Positions 15,522 through 22,525 of a stretch of 33,821 bases of DNA are shown piece by piece (positions within the stretch are counted from its first letter, which is position 1; each line of letters opens with the position of its first letter). Below the pieces are notes generated by a model. That model made no database searches, had not been told where the DNA came from, and worked only from the letters and a program-made list of their open reading frames with translations. The translations under genes and the position numbers were made by a program. The DNA is taken from the NCBI GenBank assembly GCA_944386475.1, contig CALXBH010000012.1:1-33821 (forward strand), in the 5' to 3' direction. The DNA is from an uncultured Clostridia bacterium (GTDB lineage: Bacteria > Bacillota > Clostridia > Oscillospirales > Ruminococcaceae).

Positions 15522-16217
15522 CTATATATTTCTGTTTTTAAAAAGCCGGGGAAACAAGTGTTTTTTTGAAAATATTTTTTGTGGCAGCATATGAAATTCC
15601 GTATAATCATACCATTGCAATTGCTTAAGATTCATTGTTTTTCTGCTTAATGCTGCCAGCCGTTGATCCGATTGGCATTGCTTTTCATCCGCTTTAAAGC
15701 CAAATGTATTTTCGTCCAATTCTATGACCCGATAGCACGGATTAATATTGTCGGTTTCGAAAAAAGCAAAAACATTTTTTACCACATCAATAATCACAAC
15801 CGGACGCACAATCGTATTGCTTTTCTTATGATAAAGATCCCCTTGCAAAAAGAGCAAATCGCCCTTTGAATTTGCTGAAATGCTCCCTAAAAAATGAATG
15901 CCGTTGGTTATATTTAAAATCAGCTTCGGGCTTTGCTTGTTTTTTAAAACAGCCAAAAAGCCAAGATAAGTACCCATGGTAACCTCAGCGATGGAATATA
16001 CGCAGCACAGCGTGTCGGTCTGAGGTATTTCCAAATACTCGTCATAAACATACGGAATGTGGAAACGATTTTCCCAATACGGCAAAGAAGCAAAATCGTA
16101 TGGCCAATCTGTGGTTTTCAATATGCTACCGCCTCTCGTCGACAATCCCGATCCGCCCAGAAGAAAACAGGGCTTGCCAATGATAAAAAAACACGCTAAA
16201 AAGGGAATGTTCTTCAT
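15522..16217 (-). CDS. hypothetical protein
   Basis: I do not recognise this 231-aa protein. The first 30 residues are hydrophobic (IPFLACFFIIG, CFLLGG) and could be a membrane anchor. The rest is a mixed alpha/beta soluble chain rich in aromatics, with WPYDFASLPYWENRF and CYRVIELDENTFGF as striking segments. The start is uncertain: the ATG at 16217 has only a distant AAAAGGAAA. A TTG at 16121 preceded by GAGAGGCGG would give a 199-aa protein without the hydrophobic head. It lies 26 nt after the thioesterase gene on the same strand, likely one transcript, and is AT-rich like the whole 15-19 kb island. Confidence 0.6.
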   Translation of the reverse strand: MKNIPFLACFFIIGKPCFLLGGSGLSTRGGSILKTTDWPYDFASLPYWENRFHIPYVYDEYLEIPQTDTLCCVYSIAEVTMGTYLGFLAVLKNKQSPKLILNITNGIHFLGSISANSKGDLLFLQGDLYHKKSNTIVRPVVIIDVVKNVFAFFETDNINPCYRVIELDENTFGFKADEKQCQSDQRLAALSRKTMNLKQLQWYDYTEFHMLPQKIFSKKHLFPRLFKNRNI

Positions 16218-16243
16218 CTTTAAAATTAAAGGTATTTCCTTTT

Positions 16244-16669
16244 TTAAGCCTTAACCTGTTCGTTTTCCGTTTTCAGCGACTCTAATAACGAATAAAACTC
16301 GGGATAATGCTTTTTTAAGCTGATCGGCCGCCCGCTTTGGTTTAAAAAACAATGGGAGCTGGTCGCGGTGCACACTATCTGATCCGAAACGGTCATGGTA
16401 TACCCCAGCTTTAATTTCCCCGGGCTTAATTCCAAAACACAGATCGCTATATGGATAACATCCGGAAAGGAAGTGCTCTTTTTATACTCGCAGGTAACGC
16501 CGATCACCGGAGATGAGACTCCTTGTTGTTCCATCTTGTCATATCCCCAGCCCAGCCTATCCAGAAAATCCACCCTGGCTTCTTCCATAAACCGTATGTA
16601 ATTGGAATGATGGGTGACCTGCATTTTATCGGTTTCATAATACTGCACCTTGTGTTGATAGGCTTCCAT
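16244..16669 (-). CDS. acyl-CoA thioesterase, 4HBT hotdog family (YbgC/FadM-like)
   Basis: A 141-aa hotdog-fold enzyme that hydrolyses acyl-CoA thioesters. It carries the family active-site layout near the N terminus: YYETDKMQVTHHSNYIRFME, with Asp14, the HHSNY stretch and acidic residues in the long helix. Length matches the single-domain 4HBT class, which acts as a dimer or tetramer. GGAGG lies 7-8 nt before the ATG. It is encoded between the small membrane protein (30 nt upstream) and the unknown protein 15522-16217, in one direction and probably one operon. The acyl substrate cannot be predicted. Confidence 0.87.
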   Translation of the reverse strand: MEAYQHKVQYYETDKMQVTHHSNYIRFMEEARVDFLDRLGWGYDKMEQQGVSSPVIGVTCEYKKSTSFPDVIHIAICVLELSPGKLKLGYTMTVSDQIVCTATSSHCFLNQSGRPISLKKHYPEFYSLLESLKTENEQVKA

Positions 16670-16698
16670 CGTTTTTCCTCCATCTATATTTCTATGCT

Positions 16699-17277
16699 TT
16701 ATTCCTTAAAATCAAACAATCTCAAATTATACGCCATGTCTATGTGTTTGCCATTTAAACTGATCAGCAAAAAATCATCCTTTAACTGGGAAGAGTGAAA
16801 CAGTTCTTCATCATTCATCGTATACAAAGAGGACCATTTGTAGTGCCGTTTACCCAGAATTGTAAATGTTCCATACCGGCCAAACTGTAACTTATATGGT
16901 TCATGACTTACCGTAGCTAATCCCCCCAGTATCGGCGTCCCTGCCCTTAATATCCCAACGCGGGGGCCTCCTTCTTGTTTGTCAACCAAAAAATCCCGAT
17001 TGATGACAAACTTAAATTTGCAGGTTTTGTAAGTTAGTATGAAAATTTGTATAAAAGTAGGTATAATGATAACCATTGAGATAATAAACACAACAAAAGT
17101 GACGCGAAATGAAATATGATGGCTTGCTAAACGCCAGTCAAACATGAGTGCTAATAGCAGAAGGCAACCATAGAAAAGTATATTTTTCGGAATGTCTAAT
17201 AGCAAAAGAGGCAATATGTCCTTTTTGATATTTTCTTTCGTCAGCGTTTCCTTTTTCTTCTCATCGTCGTGCATCAT
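16699..17277 (-). CDS. hypothetical membrane protein
   Basis: A 192-aa protein of unknown function. A charged N terminus (about 1-22) precedes two adjacent transmembrane helices (about 30-47 and 60-83). A roughly 105-residue cytoplasmic, beta-rich tail follows (FKFVINRDFLVDK..., FGRYGTFTILGKRHYKW), reminiscent of small PH-like or bPH2 domains, though I cannot establish homology. GGGAGG 7 nt upstream supports the ATG at 17277. It is the first gene of a minus-strand set with the thioesterase and the unknown protein. A TTGACA-type promoter lies at 17300-17328. Confidence 0.65.
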   Translation of the reverse strand: MMHDDEKKKETLTKENIKKDILPLLLLDIPKNILFYGCLLLLALMFDWRLASHHISFRVTFVVFIISMVIIIPTFIQIFILTYKTCKFKFVINRDFLVDKQEGGPRVGILRAGTPILGGLATVSHEPYKLQFGRYGTFTILGKRHYKWSSLYTMNDEELFHSSQLKDDFLLISLNGKHIDMAYNLRLFDFKE

Positions 17278-17299
17278 CCAACCGCCTCCCTATGTCTTA

Positions 17300-17360
17300 C
17301 TATAATACGGCTTTTGCTGCCATGTCAAGGGAGACATACAGGGAGGGATCCCTTGACATG
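17300..17360. promoter_or_regulatory. promoter and 12-bp inverted repeat
   Basis: The perfect arms CATGTCAAGGGA / TCCCTTGACATG (17321-17332/17349-17360) each hold a TTGACA on opposite outward-facing strands. On the minus strand the TTGACA at 17323-17328 is 17 nt from TTATAG (17300-17305), giving a promoter for the membrane protein gene. The plus-strand TTGACA (17353-17358) lacks a good -10. The repeat could be an operator or a mobile-element end, since its right arm overlaps the 39-bp direct repeat. Confidence 0.5.
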
Positions 17361-17395
17361 AATCCTTTCTCCTCAATAAACAACAAAGCTCCCGC
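17357..17395. repeat. 39-bp direct repeat, left copy
   Basis: Exact match over 39 bp to 19440-19478, 2083 bp away; the two copies bracket the ECF sigma factor gene. Read on the minus strand the repeat ends in a strong Shine-Dalgarno and start codon (GAGGAGAAAGGATTCATG), so it resembles a gene's 5' leader. In this copy the ORF after the ATG closes after 19 codons. Confidence 0.85.
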
Positions 17396-17414
17396 TTTTG
17401 CGGGAGCTTTGTTG
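17381..17414 (-). terminator. terminator of the sigma factor gene
   Basis: The perfect 15-bp arms CAACAAAGCTCCCGC / GCGGGAGCTTTGTTG flank a 4-nt loop (17381-17395/17400-17414). It is followed on the minus strand by TTTATT, 70 nt after the stop of the sigma factor gene. The distant repeat copy at 19440-19478 keeps only the left arm. Confidence 0.7.
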
Positions 17415-17485
17415 TAAAGGTGAGATAAAAAGAATCTTCTGCTGTTTTTGGAAGGGACTTGAACTCTCACAATGCCTTTATTGTT

Positions 17486-19156
17486 TTAAACATTTGGAAC
17501 AATTATTGTTGTCAGTGACTTTTTCTGCGCCTCTGTCGGAAGTTTCAATTTTCCGTTATTTACAAGCTCTTTCATACAATGAAGAATAAACCAACCGTCG
17601 GAAAAGAAGGTGTATTGCAATCCGTATTTCTGCATTTTGTGAAGATGTTTGGGCGTTTCATCAAGCACCGCTTTCACAAAAGGTTCTTTCAGTGTCTCAA
17701 ATTCATGCCAATATTTTTCTTTAATGTGGTCGCCAATTGCAATGAGTTCATTTTTAATGTCAGTATTTTCAAGCCATACAACTTGAGAAACGGATTTGAA
17801 CCATCCCGTATTGCCATCGATGTTCATTTTTGTTCTCATGATTCCCGTTTCCTCAAGGAATGCATAACTTTCATCGCTTGCCGAATCATTCAACTTTGAT
17901 AAAATAGATAGAATACGATTTGCTTTTGAAATATAGCTGTCATCAACCCGCTCATCTGACCATTCGGAGTCGATCTGCCATAAAGTATAATCCTCGTTTC
18001 TATTCCAGCAAGGTCCGCACCACTGTCTCATACTATCAAAATACATAGGCTTTTTAACGCCGGGACTGATAACAGAAGCATAACATATATTCTGTCCTCC
18101 ATCCGGTCGAACAGTTGCCACCTCCTCAAAGGAAATGCTTTTATCCATCAGGCTCTCCCCGCTGAGCGCGGCAATATACGGCACGAGTGACCAAAGGATA
18201 AAATTGTCATCTGCTCTTGGGGATTCGGTCAGCGAAATCGGCTGATCTGTCTGCCCGCAAATAATGCGTTCATCCTTTAAAATTCCACTGTTAGTCAGCT
18301 CTTTTATTAATTCATTTGCAAAGAGCTTAGCTGCTTCTCGATACATTTCATCATGCAACGAAATCAGTTCATTTGTTGGATCATCAAGCAAAATATTGCA
18401 ACGATATTTGCCTTTATTCTCAGTGAGAAATCCATATTCGGAAAGATACTCTGCTTCGCTTTCCACATATACAGGGGAAACGCCAAGGCAGTCGGCAATT
18501 TCGTTGATCGTTTTATCTTCTTTCCAAACAGCATAGACAATATTTTGCGATAAGGCACTTCGGAAAAAATTATTGTTTGCGCCCTTTGTTCCTGGAGAAC
18601 CATTTGTTCCGCACAGTTCAAATTTGATTGGATTGAATTTGAGTTCACCCATCTGTCTCATAGTATCCATACCTCTCTTCAAATCTTTTTTTGCTTCAAA
18701 TAAATGCCATTTGACTGTGCCGAGAGGAATATCGAGCTCTTTTGCGATTACTTCTTGCTTTTTATTTTCAAAATAGTAGGCAATCACAATACGACGTTGC
18801 AGTTTTGACAAATAGGCTATCTCGCGGTGCAACCGATCGATCGATTCATCTTCAACGCTTCCTGCGGGCGTGTCATCTTGGGACGGCAATAACTCCGCGA
18901 GTTCATCAATCGGAACACCGATCGTCGTTTTTGTCCTGTCACGATAGTAATTAGCCAGAACGTTGTGTGCTATCGTCCAAATGAATTTTTTAGGCGAGTC
19001 CAAATCATCCTTGACAAGCATCCCACGAAACGCACGTAAGACAATATCCTGTGTCAGATCCTCTGCATCCTGCAAATTAGCGCATCGTTTCAGGGCAAAA
19101 CCGTATATAGGTTTCAAGTATTCAGTTATGATTCTCTCGGCATGTTCACGTTTCAT
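17486..19156 (-). CDS. ECF-type RNA polymerase sigma factor with long C-terminal extension
   Basis: A 556-aa protein. The first 165 residues form an ordinary ECF sigma factor: region 2 about 12-76 (NLQDAEDLTQDIVLRAFRG, then FIWTIAHNVLANYYRDR) and region 4 about 112-160 (LSKLQRRIVIAYYF, then IAKELDIPLGTVKWHLFEAK). A winged-helix-like segment follows (about 203-255), then about 300 unassigned soluble residues, including CGPC near 379-382. Classical ECFs are about 160-200 aa, so this tail is exceptional and may sense a signal in place of an anti-sigma factor; none is encoded nearby. The start at 19156 is supported by AAGGAG 9 nt upstream; a GTG nine codons earlier is less likely. An ECF-like promoter lies at 19188-19215, suggesting autoregulation. 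AT-rich and enclosed by 39-bp repeats, so possibly acquired. Confidence 0.85.
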   Translation of the reverse strand: MKREHAERIITEYLKPIYGFALKRCANLQDAEDLTQDIVLRAFRGMLVKDDLDSPKKFIWTIAHNVLANYYRDRTKTTIGVPIDELAELLPSQDDTPAGSVEDESIDRLHREIAYLSKLQRRIVIAYYFENKKQEVIAKELDIPLGTVKWHLFEAKKDLKRGMDTMRQMGELKFNPIKFELCGTNGSPGTKGANNNFFRSALSQNIVYAVWKEDKTINEIADCLGVSPVYVESEAEYLSEYGFLTENKGKYRCNILLDDPTNELISLHDEMYREAAKLFANELIKELTNSGILKDERIICGQTDQPISLTESPRADDNFILWSLVPYIAALSGESLMDKSISFEEVATVRPDGGQNICYASVISPGVKKPMYFDSMRQWCGPCWNRNEDYTLWQIDSEWSDERVDDSYISKANRILSILSKLNDSASDESYAFLEETGIMRTKMNIDGNTGWFKSVSQVVWLENTDIKNELIAIGDHIKEKYWHEFETLKEPFVKAVLDETPKHLHKMQKYGLQYTFFSDGWFILHCMKELVNNGKLKLPTEAQKKSLTTIIVPNV

Positions 19157-19187
19157 CTGTTTTATCTCCTTGAAAGCTTTCACCTAT

Positions 19188-19215
19188 ATAGACACAGGAA
19201 TAGAAAAAAGGTTGG
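19188..19215 (-). promoter_or_regulatory. candidate ECF-type autoregulatory promoter
   Basis: On the minus strand CCAACC (19210-19215) and GTCTAT (19188-19193) leave AACC-N16-GTCTAT. This matches the AAC / CGTC layout typical of ECF-dependent promoters rather than TTGACA/TATAAT. It lies 32-59 nt upstream of the sigma factor start codon. Confidence 0.5.
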
Positions 19216-19296
19216 AAATTTTAATCTAATTTTTTCTTTTTTGCTATCATGCTATAAATCGTTAGATTAACTAAATGAACTATATCACACAAATTG

Positions 19297-19332
19297 AAAG
19301 AAGTCGACTGCCTTAAGGCAGTCGACTTCTTT
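19297..19332 (-). terminator. perfect 36-nt palindrome, probable terminator
   Basis: Perfect self-complementary sequence with 16-bp arms (AAAGAAGTCGACTGCC, then TTAA, then the complement). On the minus strand T-rich sequence follows. It lies 11 nt after the stop of a 32-codon ORF (19344-19442) and 84 nt before the sigma promoter, so it would insulate the two. Confidence 0.6.
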
Positions 19333-19343
19333 CGGCAAAATGC

Positions 19344-19442
19344 TCAGGGCGACAAGACTCGATCGCTGCTCGTTGTCTTGCAAGAATAAATTCCCGCTCC
19401 TATATCCGTTGCTATAACTTGCAAGACATTTGCCTTTACCAT
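19344..19442 (-). CDS. possible 32-aa small protein or truncated gene start
   Basis: An ATG at 19442 with an excellent ribosome binding site (GAGGAGAAAGG, 5-9 nt upstream) opens a 32-codon frame beginning MVKANVLQVIATDIGAGIYS. It ends just before the perfect palindrome 19297-19332. The ribosome binding site and start codon lie in the 39-bp direct repeat also found at 17357-17395, where the frame is unrelated and shorter. It could be a real small peptide, or the 5' end of a gene cut off by rearrangement. No homologue recognised. Confidence 0.3.
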   Translation of the reverse strand: MVKANVLQVIATDIGAGIYSCKTTSSDRVLSP

Positions 19443-19478
19443 GAATCCTTTCTCCTCAATAAACAACAAAGCTCCCGC
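19440..19478. repeat. 39-bp direct repeat, right copy
   Basis: Identical to 17357-17395. Here the GCTCCCGC arm of the terminator hairpin is not followed by its partner; a different nested inverted-repeat sequence (19488-19571) starts 10 bp later. Confidence 0.85.
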
Positions 19479-19487
19479 AACACGAAC

Positions 19488-19571
19488 CCGCAAAAGGTTG
19501 GTAGTGAGCAAATCGGCATAAAGACGACGCGTTTACAAGCCGTCAGCCGATGCGAACGTGACCTTTTGCGG
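19488..19571. repeat. 84-bp nested inverted repeat (small MITE-like element or structured RNA)
   Basis: The outer 11-bp perfect arms CCGCAAAAGGT / ACCTTTTGCGG (19488-19498/19561-19571) enclose a second pair ATCGGC / GCCGAT (19512-19517/19546-19551) and a third GACG / CGTC. It could fold into one long interrupted hairpin on either strand. No coding capacity. It lies between tRNA-Pro and the direct repeat. Confidence 0.45.
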
Positions 19572-19604
19572 AAAAGGAGGAACAGTGGAGCGGGTGACTG
19601 ATTT

Positions 19605-19645
19605 TTTATAAAATAAAAAATCGGAACGAGCAAAACTCGTTCCGA
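19605..19645 (-). terminator. terminator of tRNA-Pro
   Basis: The hairpin CGGAACGAG / CTCGTTCCG (about 19621-19645) lies directly past the tRNA 3' end. On the minus strand it is followed by TTTTTTATTTTAT. Confidence 0.85.
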
Positions 19646-19647
19646 CG

Positions 19648-19724
19648 TGGTCGGGGCGACAGGACTCGAACCTGCGGCATCCTGGTCCCAAACCAGGCAC
19701 TCTACCAAACTGAGCTACGCCCCG
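19648..19724 (-). tRNA. tRNA-Pro (anticodon UGG)
   Basis: The minus strand gives a complete cloverleaf. Acceptor CGGGGCG/CGCCCCG, D stem GCTC/GAGT, anticodon stem CCTGG/CCAGG with loop TTTGGGA (anticodon TGG, reads CCA), T arm GCAGG-TTCGAGT-CCTGT (one wobble). The CCA end is encoded (19648-19650). It is followed by a strong terminator. Confidence 0.95.
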
Positions 19725-19856
19725 AAAGCGATATTATTTTAACAAGCCTATTTATTATATATAGATTTCCTGCTTCTGTCAACTGATTTTGCTTTTCTCC
19801 TTCGCCAAACTCCCTCCCTATATGAAAATATTCTGTAAAATCAGGATCGGCAAGCC

Positions 19857-19885
19857 TTGACAAATGTTGCGGAATACCATATTAT
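19857..19885 (+). promoter_or_regulatory. promoter of the ilv-leu operon
   Basis: Consensus TTGACA (19857-19862) and TATTAT (19880-19885) with 17-nt spacing lie immediately ahead of the T-box leader. Transcription would start near 19892. The 130 bp before it hold nothing else. Confidence 0.8.
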
Positions 19886-19891
19886 TAATAG

Positions 19892-20186
19892 TAAGATTCT
19901 TGATACGATTAAACGCAGTGATAGGGAATTGCCCTTGATCTCTCGGCACAGAGAGCCGCCGGCTGGTGAAAGGCGGCGCAGGGATCACGGTGCTTGCTCG
20001 CCCTTGAGCGTCCGGCTGAACCCGCTTTTTATGGCGGCAGTAGGTTCGAGACGGGTCCTCTCCGTTATCCAGAGGCCGCATTGCAGGATGCGGGAAAAGC
20101 GGCTGTTTTTTATAGAAGGCAGCAACAAGAGTGGTACCGCGGAAGTCGTAAAACCTTCGTCTCTTAAAAAGACGGAGGTTTTTTGT
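19892..20186 (+). promoter_or_regulatory. T-box leader (tRNA-sensing riboswitch) of the ilv-leu operon
   Basis: Classic T-box features appear in order. Stem I carries the AGAGAGCC apical motif (19950-19957) and GGCTGGTGAAAGGC loop. The T-box AAGAGTGGTACCGCGG is at 20127-20142. It ends in a terminator with arms AACCTTCGTCT / AGACGGAGGTT (20152-20162/20170-20180) plus six Ts. Uncharged tRNA stabilises the antiterminator so that the genes are read when the amino acid is scarce. A CUC (Leu) specifier at 19997-19999, just before GCCCTTGAGC, is my best reading and fits the leucine genes downstream, but the specifier is not certain. Confidence 0.88.
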
Positions 20187-20272
20187 TTACCTCGATTTCC
20201 TTTTTCATTTTTCACACGGCCGGCTGTTTGTCATCCGGCTGTCCATATTGCAAAACAGAAAGGAAGTTTACC

Positions 20273-21955
20273 ATGAAATTAACAGGAGCGCAGATCATCA
20301 TCGAATGTTTGCTGGAACAGGGCGTGGATACGGTTTTCGGATATCCCGGCGGCTCGGTTCTGAACATTTATGACGCTCTCTACGAATACCAGGATAAAGT
20401 CCGCCATATTTTAACCGCTCATGAGCAGGGCGCCTGCCACGCGGCGGATGGATATGCCCGCTCCAGCGGGAAAACCGGCGTGGTGATCGCCACCTCCGGC
20501 CCCGGGGCTACCAACCTGGTTACCGGCCTTGCCACCGCGTATATGGACTCGGTGCCCTTAGTGGCCATCACCGGCAACGTGGCCCTTCCCCTGCTGGGGC
20601 TGGACAGCTTCCAGGAGGTGGACATCACCGGCGTCACCATGCCCATCACCAAGCACAACTATATCGTCAAAGATGTAAAAGACCTGGCGGACACCCTGCG
20701 AGAGGCTTTTTTGATCGCTTCCACCGGCCGGAAAGGCCCTGTTTTAGTTGACATCCCCAAGGATATCACCGCGGCGGTGTATGATTATGCCCCCAAAAAG
20801 CCGGAGCATCCCGCTCCCACCTGTGCGGCTGCTAAAGAGGATCTGGAAAAAGCCGCCGCTATGATCCGGGAAGCCAAACGCCCCTTTATCTACACCGGCG
20901 GCGGCGTTGTCGCTTCGGGGGCGGACAAGGAAGTCCGGGCATTTGTGGATCTTATAGACGGGCCGGTTGCTTCCTCCCTGATGGGCCAGGGCGGCTTTGA
21001 CAACACCGATCCCCGATACATCGGCATGCTGGGCATGCACGGCACCAAAACAAGCTCTTTAGCCGTGGGAAAATGCGATCTGTTTATCGGCATCGGCACC
21101 CGCTTTTCCGACCGGGTGGTGTGCGACATCAAAACCTTTGCCCCCCAGGCCAAGGTGCTGCAAATCGACATCGACCCGGCGGAGATCAACAAAAATATCA
21201 AGGTGTCCCACAAGCTGATCGGGGATGTAGCGCTGGTTCTGCAAAAATTAAACGCCCTGCTCTCCCCCTCCAAACATCCCGAGTGGATGGCCGAGATCAT
21301 GGAGGACAAAAAGCAGTATCCCCTGATCCAGACGGCAGACGATCCTGAGGCGGTGCTCCCCCAGTATGTGCTGGAAACTCTCGATGAGCTCACCGGCGGG
21401 GACGCCATTCTCACCACCGAGGTGGGCCAGCATCAAATGTGGGCGGCGCAGTTTTATAACTTTAAGCATCCCCGGCAGCTTGTCACCTCCGGCGGTTTGG
21501 GAACGATGGGCTACGGCCTGGGGGCCAGCCTGGGCGCCCAGGTAGCTAACCCCGACAAACTGGTAATCAACGTGGCGGGAGACGGCAGCTTCCACATGAA
21601 CTGCAACGAGCTGGTTACCGCCGCCAAATACAACATCCCCATTGTGGAGCTTTTGTTTAACAATAACGTCCTGGGCATGGTGCGCCAGTGGCAGCGGCTG
21701 TTTTACGGCAAGCGGTTTTCGCAGACCACCCTTGACCGGGGCACCGATTATGTGAAACTGGCGGAGGCCTACGGCATCCCCGGCTATACCATCTCCAAAA
21801 AAAGCGACGTGCGCCCGGTGCTCCAAAAAGCGCTGGAGCATAAGTGCCCGGTGCTCATCAACTGCATCATCGACAAGGATATCAACGTTTTGCCGATGGT
21901 GCCTGCGGGCGCATCGGTGGCCGAACCGATTTTAAATATTGAGATCGACGATTAA
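20273..21955 (+). CDS. ilvB: acetolactate synthase, large catalytic subunit
   Basis: A 560-aa thiamine-diphosphate enzyme that joins two pyruvates to 2-acetolactate (valine/leucine path) or pyruvate with 2-ketobutyrate (isoleucine). Catalytic Glu51 is in TAHEQGACHAADGYAR. SGPGATNL and the substrate/FAD region follow (FAD is structural). The ThDP motif GDGSFHMNCNEL...NN lies near 436-464. The ATG at 20273 was chosen by AAAGGAAG upstream and by alignment of MKLTGAQ with family N termini; the open frame reaches back into the T-box terminator. First gene of the operon, 18 nt ahead of its regulatory subunit. Regulation by the T-box leader is evident. Confidence 0.96.
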   Translation: MKLTGAQIIIECLLEQGVDTVFGYPGGSVLNIYDALYEYQDKVRHILTAHEQGACHAADGYARSSGKTGVVIATSGPGATNLVTGLATAYMDSVPLVAITGNVALPLLGLDSFQEVDITGVTMPITKHNYIVKDVKDLADTLREAFLIASTGRKGPVLVDIPKDITAAVYDYAPKKPEHPAPTCAAAKEDLEKAAAMIREAKRPFIYTGGGVVASGADKEVRAFVDLIDGPVASSLMGQGGFDNTDPRYIGMLGMHGTKTSSLAVGKCDLFIGIGTRFSDRVVCDIKTFAPQAKVLQIDIDPAEINKNIKVSHKLIGDVALVLQKLNALLSPSKHPEWMAEIMEDKKQYPLIQTADDPEAVLPQYVLETLDELTGGDAILTTEVGQHQMWAAQFYNFKHPRQLVTSGGLGTMGYGLGASLGAQVANPDKLVINVAGDGSFHMNCNELVTAAKYNIPIVELLFNNNVLGMVRQWQRLFYGKRFSQTTLDRGTDYVKLAEAYGIPGYTISKKSDVRPVLQKALEHKCPVLINCIIDKDINVLPMVPAGASVAEPILNIEIDD

Positions 21956-21973
21956 GGAAAGGAGCAGGAGAAG

Positions 21974-22462
21974 ATGGCAGACAAAGAAAACCTTCATGTT
22001 CTAAGCGTCCTGGTAGAGGACGGCAGCGGCGTTTTAGGCCGCATTATGGGACTTTTCAGCCGCCGGGGCTACAGCATCCAGAGCGTTTCCGCCGCCCAAA
22101 CCGAAGAACCGGGCATCAGCCGGATGACCATTGTGGCCCAATGTACCGAAGACACCTTGGAGCAGATTGATAAACAGCTGTCCAAGCTCATCCCGGTTAA
22201 AGAGGTCACCCTGCTGGACGAGCTTAATTCCGTCCGGCGGGAGCATGTGCTGGTAAAAGCCGGCTCCAGCGAAGATACCCGGCGGGGCTTAATCGACGTG
22301 GCCAACCTGTTCCAGGCCAAGGTAGTGGACGTGGGCCAGGAAAACCTGATGCTGGAGCTCACCGGCCAGCCCCGCACCATCGACGCCTTTATCCGGCTTG
22401 TGAAACCCTATGGAATTCAAAAGCTGGTTCGCACAGGGATTACCGCCCTGGAAAGAGGGTAA
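21974..22462 (+). CDS. ilvN: acetolactate synthase, small regulatory subunit
   Basis: A 162-aa regulatory partner of IlvB. It begins with an ACT domain (HVLSVLVEDGSGVLGRIMGLFSRRGYSIQSV..., about 7-80), which binds valine for feedback inhibition. A C-terminal ACT-like half follows (about 85-160; ALERG end). Length fits the short IlvH/IlvN class. AGGAG lies about 9 nt before the ATG, and the gene starts 18 nt after ilvB. After the stop a 63-bp AT-rich gap separates it from leuC; I see no convincing second promoter there. ilvN versus ilvH naming is a matter of convention. Confidence 0.95.
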   Translation: MADKENLHVLSVLVEDGSGVLGRIMGLFSRRGYSIQSVSAAQTEEPGISRMTIVAQCTEDTLEQIDKQLSKLIPVKEVTLLDELNSVRREHVLVKAGSSEDTRRGLIDVANLFQAKVVDVGQENLMLELTGQPRTIDAFIRLVKPYGIQKLVRTGITALERG

Positions 22463-22525
22463 ACTTGTATTTTCCTTATTAAAATATACTAATCGTATAC
22501 TATCTATCAAAGGAGTGTATAAAAC

